A stretch of 36,577 nt of DNA from an uncultured Prolixibacteraceae bacterium (GTDB taxonomy: Bacteria; Bacteroidota; Bacteroidia; Bacteroidales; Prolixibacteraceae): contig CAILJH010000221.1 of NCBI GenBank assembly GCA_903834475.1, positions 1 through 36,577 on the forward strand, in the 5' to 3' direction. Below the pieces are notes generated by a model that did no database searches, was not told the DNA's origin, and saw only the letters and a program-made list of their open reading frames with translations. This document shows, piece by piece, positions 31,811 to 36,577 of this stretch; the stretch's first letter is position 1, and each line of letters starts with the position of its first letter. The position numbers and the translations under genes are program-made.

Positions 31811-34108
31811 ATGAACCTGAGAATGAGAAACTATCCAGCCATCTTTTTATCACTATCTGTTATTTTTTCGGCTTTGGCTGGATGTAACGATAAAACTTCG
31901 ACTTCTGTCTTTTTCAATGTGAAAGGTCAAACGGTTTATCAGGATTTGCCTTATCTCCAGGAATACAGTATCCGCTATTATCTGTCCGAAAATCGGCACA
32001 ATTTTAAACTTTCTGCCATTTCATCCAATCGTGACGGGCAAATCCGGATTTTGTCCGATCAGGGAATTGTTGTTCCCGAAAATGGAAGTCTTTTCTTTTT
32101 CGGAAAATTCATTCCAGACATTTCCTATACACCGCTTCTATCAAAGAAAATCAAAGCAATTTCCACTTACCGAAATCAGACTGTATATCTCGATGATCAT
32201 CAGATATTCAGCAATGCATGGGCTGGTAAAATCCAAATTGATCATGGATTGCCCAATGCTTCTGTTTTTGCTGCTGGAAATGATTTTCATTTCCTGGTCT
32301 CTGATGGTGAAAAGTTGATCTATCTGGATCTTGCAGGGAATAAACTTTGGACAGGTACTTTTAAAGGTCTCCGGCAAATTCGTTTTCAGGAAAGCAAGAA
32401 CAGATTTATTCTCGTTGCTGATGATTGTGTTGCTGAATTTACCCAGGAAAATCAGGTCAGAGTACTTTACAAAGGTTCAGGAATTACCTGTGCTTCACCG
32501 GTAAGTAAGGGAGACGACGTTGCTGTTGGAACTACTTCCGGATATTTGTTTTTGTCTAATCGGAAATTGATTTCAAAAGTTCCATGTCCTGAAATTTCGG
32601 ATGTCAAAGAGATTGACGGTCAACTTTGGTTTGGTTCTGCAAGAGGTGCATTCCGGCTGAATGAAGATGGAAAATACAGTTATTTCGCCGGAGAACGCTG
32701 GCTGCCTGGGAATAAGGTCATTTCGATTGAAGCTGGTCCCGACAAGAGCGTTCTGATTCTAACCTACAAAGGCCTGGGTCAAATTAATTTTCAGGAAATG
32801 ACTTTGGAAGACAAGGCCCTTTTTTACGAAAAACAGGTCAGGGAAAAGAACATCCGGTATGGATTAAATTGCAGTTCGGTCAGGTTTTCCGAAGGATATT
32901 CCTCCGCGCAGCTGGCCAATCAGCCCAGCGATAATCTTTGGACCGGAATGTATCTGGCTGGTCAGCTTTTCAGGTATAAGGTGACTGGTTCGGAAGAAGC
33001 AAAAGAGAATGCCTTCGAAGCTTTTGAGGCGATGGAGAGGCTATTTACAGTGACCAATATTCCCGGACTATTTGCCCGAAGTTTTGAACGTGATTATAAA
33101 GTTGAAAACTCGAAAGAAGAAGGGTGGGAGCGGAAAGAACTTTTGTCGGGAAGTCCGGCAAATTTATGGCTTCCGGCCGCTGATCATCCCAATTGGACCT
33201 GGCGCTCAACGGCCAGCAGCGACCAAACCGTGGGCCAGATTTTTGCCCTCACTGCAATTTTGGAACTTTCGGACGATGTGCAATGGAAGGCACGTGCCCT
33301 GAAATGTCTGGATGATTTGATGGGATATATTGTAAAAAACGACCTCTATATTATTGATGTGGATGGCCAGCCAACAATGTGGGGAAAATGGAATCCTGAC
33401 TATGTCAATAAGTTCCCGGTGAATGTGGGTGACCGGAAGATAACTTCATCAAACATCATTGCCTTTCTGCAAACCGCTTACCATTTTACCGGAAAGGAAA
33501 TCTACCGGAATAAAGCGAATGAGCTGATGGAAAAATTTGGCTATCTGGATAACCTCACGCGGCCTTTTTCACAGATTGGTCCATCCGAAGCCGACGAGTT
33601 GAGCAAAGTCCTTTCTGAAGAATGGAACCATTCGGATGATGAAATGTATTTTCTGGCATACTGGGGATTGTATCCGTATGCTATGAACGACGATTTAAAA
33701 CCAAAATATCAGAAAGCAATTCAGGATCACTGGGAAATTGAACGTCCGGAGAAAAATGCGCTTTGGAATTTTACCTATGCTATGACCGGAGCAAAAGAGT
33801 TTGATCTTGAACAATCAGTTGGGTTCCTGAAAACTTATCCTTTGGATCTCCGGAATTGGGGAATGAACAATTCACAGCGGAAAGATATCGAGCTGATTCC
33901 GAAAAATTTCAGGGGACAAACCACCAAAGAATTGCTTCCATTGGGCGAAATTCCGCTCTACCGACACAATGGTCAGATTTTTACACTTGATTCATCCGGA
34001 GATGGAAAATCGCTGATCAGTGCCGGCGATACCTGGCTTTTACCATACTGGATGGGGCGGTATTTGGGGGTGATCAGTGCTCCTGTGAAAAACGAAATCA
34101 AAAAATAA
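31811..34108 (+). CDS. Lipoprotein paralogous to the propeller plus helical-barrel protein at 2726
   Basis: The 765-aa product has a lipoprotein signal with lipobox L-A-G-C (Cys25). The N-terminal half (about 45-335) is a degenerate propeller; 'QLWFGSARGAFRLNEDG' and 'GERWLPGNKVISIEAG' are the clearest repeats. The C-terminal half matches the barrel of the protein at 2726: 'LYIIDVDGQPTMWGKWNPDY' against 'LVDIDGKPTHWAIWSPEQ', and both end in 'LLPYW.ARY/GRY'-type sequence. The acidic motif DEMDGH of the other protein is DQTVGQ here (471-476), so acidic residues and the histidine are lost. If that motif is catalytic, this copy has a different activity or only binds. The GH57-like gene follows by 14 nt, so the two probably work together. 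Confidence 0.72.
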   Translation: MNLRMRNYPAIFLSLSVIFSALAGCNDKTSTSVFFNVKGQTVYQDLPYLQEYSIRYYLSENRHNFKLSAISSNRDGQIRILSDQGIVVPENGSLFFFGKFIPDISYTPLLSKKIKAISTYRNQTVYLDDHQIFSNAWAGKIQIDHGLPNASVFAAGNDFHFLVSDGEKLIYLDLAGNKLWTGTFKGLRQIRFQESKNRFILVADDCVAEFTQENQVRVLYKGSGITCASPVSKGDDVAVGTTSGYLFLSNRKLISKVPCPEISDVKEIDGQLWFGSARGAFRLNEDGKYSYFAGERWLPGNKVISIEAGPDKSVLILTYKGLGQINFQEMTLEDKALFYEKQVREKNIRYGLNCSSVRFSEGYSSAQLANQPSDNLWTGMYLAGQLFRYKVTGSEEAKENAFEAFEAMERLFTVTNIPGLFARSFERDYKVENSKEEGWERKELLSGSPANLWLPAADHPNWTWRSTASSDQTVGQIFALTAILELSDDVQWKARALKCLDDLMGYIVKNDLYIIDVDGQPTMWGKWNPDYVNKFPVNVGDRKITSSNIIAFLQTAYHFTGKEIYRNKANELMEKFGYLDNLTRPFSQIGPSEADELSKVLSEEWNHSDDEMYFLAYWGLYPYAMNDDLKPKYQKAIQDHWEIERPEKNALWNFTYAMTGAKEFDLEQSVGFLKTYPLDLRNWGMNNSQRKDIELIPKNFRGQTTKELLPLGEIPLYRHNGQIFTLDSSGDGKSLISAGDTWLLPYWMGRYLGVISAPVKNEIKK

Positions 34109-34122
34109 TAAAAAACAGGAAA

Positions 34123-35877
34123 ATGAAGAAGTCAATTTTAGCACTTTTTGCATTCGTTTTAATTGGCAACCTGTCAAATGCCCAGGAGAAATATGCCATT
34201 GGCATGTTTCATTTCAACTTACAATATGTTGCAGGCGATTACAAAATCGAAAACCGGATTATTAAGGAATCTGTTTTTCCGGTTTTGCAGTTTTTTGAAA
34301 AGAATCCGCAGTACAAATCTGATATTGAAATTCAGGGATATGCCATCGAAGTTTTTGCGGAAGAGCATCCTGAAGTGCTGGCTCTCCTGAAAAAACTGGT
34401 CAACCGTGGCCAGATTGAACTGGTCATTGCACACTATTCCGATCAGTTTTTTATCGGATATCCGGCCCTCGACCTGCAAAAATCTATCGAAATATGTGAT
34501 CAGATTCTGGCAAAGAACGGAATGAAACGATCGCGGGTCTTTTTTGGACAGGAAATTCAGTGGACACCGGCATATGCCAGCGTTCTGAAAGGCAAGTACG
34601 ATTTGATTGCCACCAGTTCCGACCCGCACAGCTGGTATCGCGAGAAGACTTTGCCGTTGGTGAATATTCGTTATGGAAATGATCAGATTTTGGGACTGAT
34701 TGACAGCGAAAAAGAACTGCCCGGACTGACCTGGGATTATGCATTCCTCGACGATGGCGAGGTTTTCAACTCGCTCGATTACAACAGTAATTTCTACCGT
34801 GTTCCGGCTCAGGAAAAGGAAAGCATTGACCGGTTCAAAAAATTGGAAAAAGAAGGATACCAGTTTGTGACTATGACTGAACTGGCCAATAAAATTAAAA
34901 ACCTGAAAGGATATCAGATTCCGGACTATCCGTTTGTTCCGGAAGGAACCTGGAACATGTCGGTTTGCGGTCCTTTCATGTGGATGGGCAGGCAGCGGAC
35001 TGGTATTGAGACCGATGGAATCACCCGGGCATTGTCGTTTCGGTTACGCAGTGTGGTTCTGTTGGCAGAACGCCTGATTGAATTTGCGGCTTCCAAAGGT
35101 GCTGATGTGACTGAACTCCGGAAAATGCTTGAACAGGCCTGGAGGCATTTATTGCTTTCGGAAGTTTCCGACTCAAGCGGATGGTCGCCTTGGCTGGTTG
35201 AAGTGCAATATACTGCTACCGAAGTGGCCAATGCCAATAAAATTCTTGCAGAGATTATGGACAAAATGAAAAGTGTTTTGCCACTGGATGATAAAAATTA
35301 TCGGGTCGATACGAAAAGCGGAAAGGTTGAAGCGATGGACTCACCAAAATCAAAAACCGGCGTTGTAAGTTTCCTTCCGGTTCCTTTTGCCGTGTTGTCC
35401 GAAAAAGCGGTGAGCAGTGTGATGAAAATCAACGAAAACCTCTACCGTTTGGAAATCAAATGCGAACGACCTGCCGATGGCGCTGTGGAAATTGTATTCG
35501 ATACGCCGGCCAAAGGCCTTTATTACTCTGCAGGTGCAGGCGAGGAAATTGCTGTTGAAATCCCCAGTGACTTGAAGCATGATCCTGCATTTACCTTATC
35601 CAACGGATTTATTTATCTGGGTATTGGTTACAGTCTGGTTAAAGATTGTTCGGTAGAACATCTGGCGGCAACCTGGAAAATGAAAGAACAAAAGTTAGTT
35701 TTCAGGGAAGAACTGAATCCTGAAAACATGGAAATGAACATGCGTTTTTACCTGGTCAAAGGCGATTTCAGCAAGGGGCTTGAACTCGGGAATCAACTAA
35801 ATACCTGGCCTTGCTTCAGAATAAATATCTCAAACAATAAACTGAATTACGAAAAAATAATGCCTGAATCTATGTAA
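34123..35877 (+). CDS. Secreted GH57-like glycoside hydrolase/deacetylase-fold protein
   Basis: The 584-aa product has a Sec signal peptide (cleavage after 'LSNAQ'). The barrel follows the GH57 pattern. 'YAIGMFHFNLQYVAGD' stands where GH57 has its first-strand His-x-His motif, here His-x-Asn. 'EVLALLKKLVNRGQIELVIA' and 'ALDLQKSIEICDQIL' match the following helices. 'VFFGQEIQWTPAYASVL' matches the nucleophile strand, placing the candidate nucleophile at Glu144. 'LTWDYAFLDDGE' may hold the acid/base Asp. A beta-rich C-terminal domain starts near residue 385. GH57 enzymes act on alpha-glucans or alpha-galactosides, but this is a distant member. The substrate is unknown. GDPD follows 10 nt later. 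Confidence 0.65.
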   Translation: MKKSILALFAFVLIGNLSNAQEKYAIGMFHFNLQYVAGDYKIENRIIKESVFPVLQFFEKNPQYKSDIEIQGYAIEVFAEEHPEVLALLKKLVNRGQIELVIAHYSDQFFIGYPALDLQKSIEICDQILAKNGMKRSRVFFGQEIQWTPAYASVLKGKYDLIATSSDPHSWYREKTLPLVNIRYGNDQILGLIDSEKELPGLTWDYAFLDDGEVFNSLDYNSNFYRVPAQEKESIDRFKKLEKEGYQFVTMTELANKIKNLKGYQIPDYPFVPEGTWNMSVCGPFMWMGRQRTGIETDGITRALSFRLRSVVLLAERLIEFAASKGADVTELRKMLEQAWRHLLLSEVSDSSGWSPWLVEVQYTATEVANANKILAEIMDKMKSVLPLDDKNYRVDTKSGKVEAMDSPKSKTGVVSFLPVPFAVLSEKAVSSVMKINENLYRLEIKCERPADGAVEIVFDTPAKGLYYSAGAGEEIAVEIPSDLKHDPAFTLSNGFIYLGIGYSLVKDCSVEHLAATWKMKEQKLVFREELNPENMEMNMRFYLVKGDFSKGLELGNQLNTWPCFRINISNNKLNYEKIMPESM

Positions 35878-35887
35878 TATTACCCCT

Positions 35888-36514
35888 ATGAAACGATTAT
35901 ATTCCATACTTTCAGCATTCCTTCTGATTGCTCTGTTGGCCTTTAGCTCAGGAAACAAGTTTGATAAGATACTCAAAGAATTTCACCGCTCAAACTCCAA
36001 ATATATTTTGGTGGCAGCGCATCGTTCAGGCCATAACGGTCATCCGGAAAACTCACTTTCCGCCTTGAAACATGCTATTGAAATTGGTGCCGATATTGCT
36101 GAAACCGATGTAAAAGTGACCAAAGACAGCGTGGTTGTTCTGATGCATGACGGAAAGATTGACCGGACAACTAACGGCACAGGCAATCCTGAAAACTACA
36201 CTCTGGCTCAGTTGAAGAAATTCAGGCTTAAAATGCCCGACGGAACGCTCACCCACGAAGCCATTCCGACCTTCGAAGATTTTCTGAAGCTCGCCAAAAA
36301 CCACATTATGGTAGATATTGACATTAAAACCAGATGCCTGAAACCAGTTGTCGATGTGGTACAAAAAACTGAAACCCAATCGCAGGTTTTTTACTTCGAT
36401 AATGATTACGATGCCCTGAAAAAAGTGAAGTCGCTCCGACCATTCTGCCATGTTTATGCCGCGTGCATATTCATACCAAATGGCCGATTCGGCGCTGAAA
36501 ATTTTCAACCCTGA
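35888..36514 (+). CDS. Secreted glycerophosphodiester phosphodiesterase (GDPD), apparently frameshifted
   Basis: GDPD enzymes cleave glycerophosphodiesters to glycerol 3-phosphate and an alcohol, or related phosphodiesters. A Sec-type N-terminus ('LYSILSAFLLIALLAFSSG') is followed by 'LVAAHRSGHNGHPENSLSAL' with the first catalytic His, 'GADIAETDVKVTKD' with metal ligands Glu and Asp, and 'LMHDGKIDRTTNGTG' with the second His. The match continues to 'LRPFCHV' (near 36452), after which this frame gives 22 unrelated residues and stops at 36514. The expected continuation is in the +1 frame (see the next entry). One extra T in the TTT at 36453-36455 explains the change: removing it gives 'HVMPRAYSYQ'. 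The gene would then run past the window end. A sequencing error and a true mutation are both possible. Confidence 0.85.
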   Translation: MKRLYSILSAFLLIALLAFSSGNKFDKILKEFHRSNSKYILVAAHRSGHNGHPENSLSALKHAIEIGADIAETDVKVTKDSVVVLMHDGKIDRTTNGTGNPENYTLAQLKKFRLKMPDGTLTHEAIPTFEDFLKLAKNHIMVDIDIKTRCLKPVVDVVQKTETQSQVFYFDNDYDALKKVKSLRPFCHVYAACIFIPNGRFGAENFQP

Positions 36515-36577
36515 AATCGTGCATATTGATGAGTCGTTTTATACACCGGAATTAATTCAGCTGATCAGTAATAAAAA
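36453..36577 (+). other. Frame-shifted continuation of the GDPD gene, running off the window
   Basis: In the frame with codon starts at 36450, 36453 and so on, the sequence reads 'MPRAYSYQMADSALKIFNPE', then 'IVHIDESFYTPELIQLISNK' to the window end without a stop. This is the normal next part of a GDPD barrel ('PRA.S', 'F.P.IVHID.SF.T..L'). It supports a single-base frameshift rather than an early natural end of the upstream frame. Confidence 0.75.

Overview
This window is a stretch of a Bacteroidota chromosome, probably Bacteroidales/Marinilabiliales-like, devoted to glycan breakdown. The assignment rests on family content (GH92, GH78, GH38, lipoproteins with short lipoboxes, DUF1080, LacI and FucP-type transporters), the near absence of Shine-Dalgarno sequences, TAnnTTTG-like -7 boxes, and several dispersed palindromic repeats of a type common in that phylum. 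All but two genes lie on the + strand. No SusC/SusD pair is visible; import appears to rely on an MFS permease and a sodium/solute symporter.

Layout. 1-11126: a block of secreted carbohydrate-active proteins: the tail of a GH78 alpha-L-rhamnosidase, a GH92 alpha-mannosidase lipoprotein overlapping it by 4 nt, a propeller plus helical-barrel lipoprotein, an alpha/beta-hydrolase esterase, a second GH78 with CHB_HEX_C and PA14 domains, and an S41-protease-like protein whose catalytic pair looks destroyed. 11296-20425: a tight cluster headed by a LacI regulator: ROK sugar kinase, GmhA-like SIS isomerase, Tat-exported GH38 alpha-mannosidase, FucP-type MFS permease, secreted amidohydrolase, and a secreted TIM-barrel glycosidase-like protein. 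A perfect 14-bp palindrome with a central CG lies between lacI and the kinase gene and abuts a possible promoter. 20599-30521: a second GH92, a PfkB-HAD fusion, a deoxyhypusine-synthase-fold protein without the catalytic lysine, an AGE-family sugar 2-epimerase, an SGLT-type symporter and a DUF1080 protein, separated by repeat-filled gaps. 30694-31445 (- strand): a toxin-first RelE/HigB-type toxin-antitoxin pair. 31811-end: a second propeller plus helical-barrel lipoprotein, a GH57-like protein and a glycerophosphodiester phosphodiesterase that appears frameshifted and runs off the window.

Working model (inference). The outer enzymes trim alpha-mannosides and rhamnosides outside the cytoplasm. 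Freed mannose is imported, phosphorylated by the ROK kinase and isomerised by the GmhA-like SIS protein, or epimerised by the AGE enzyme, with LacI sensing an intermediate. The PfkB-HAD fusion and the lysine-less deoxyhypusine-synthase paralogue form a separate, unexplained metabolic pair and are the best candidates for undescribed biochemistry here.
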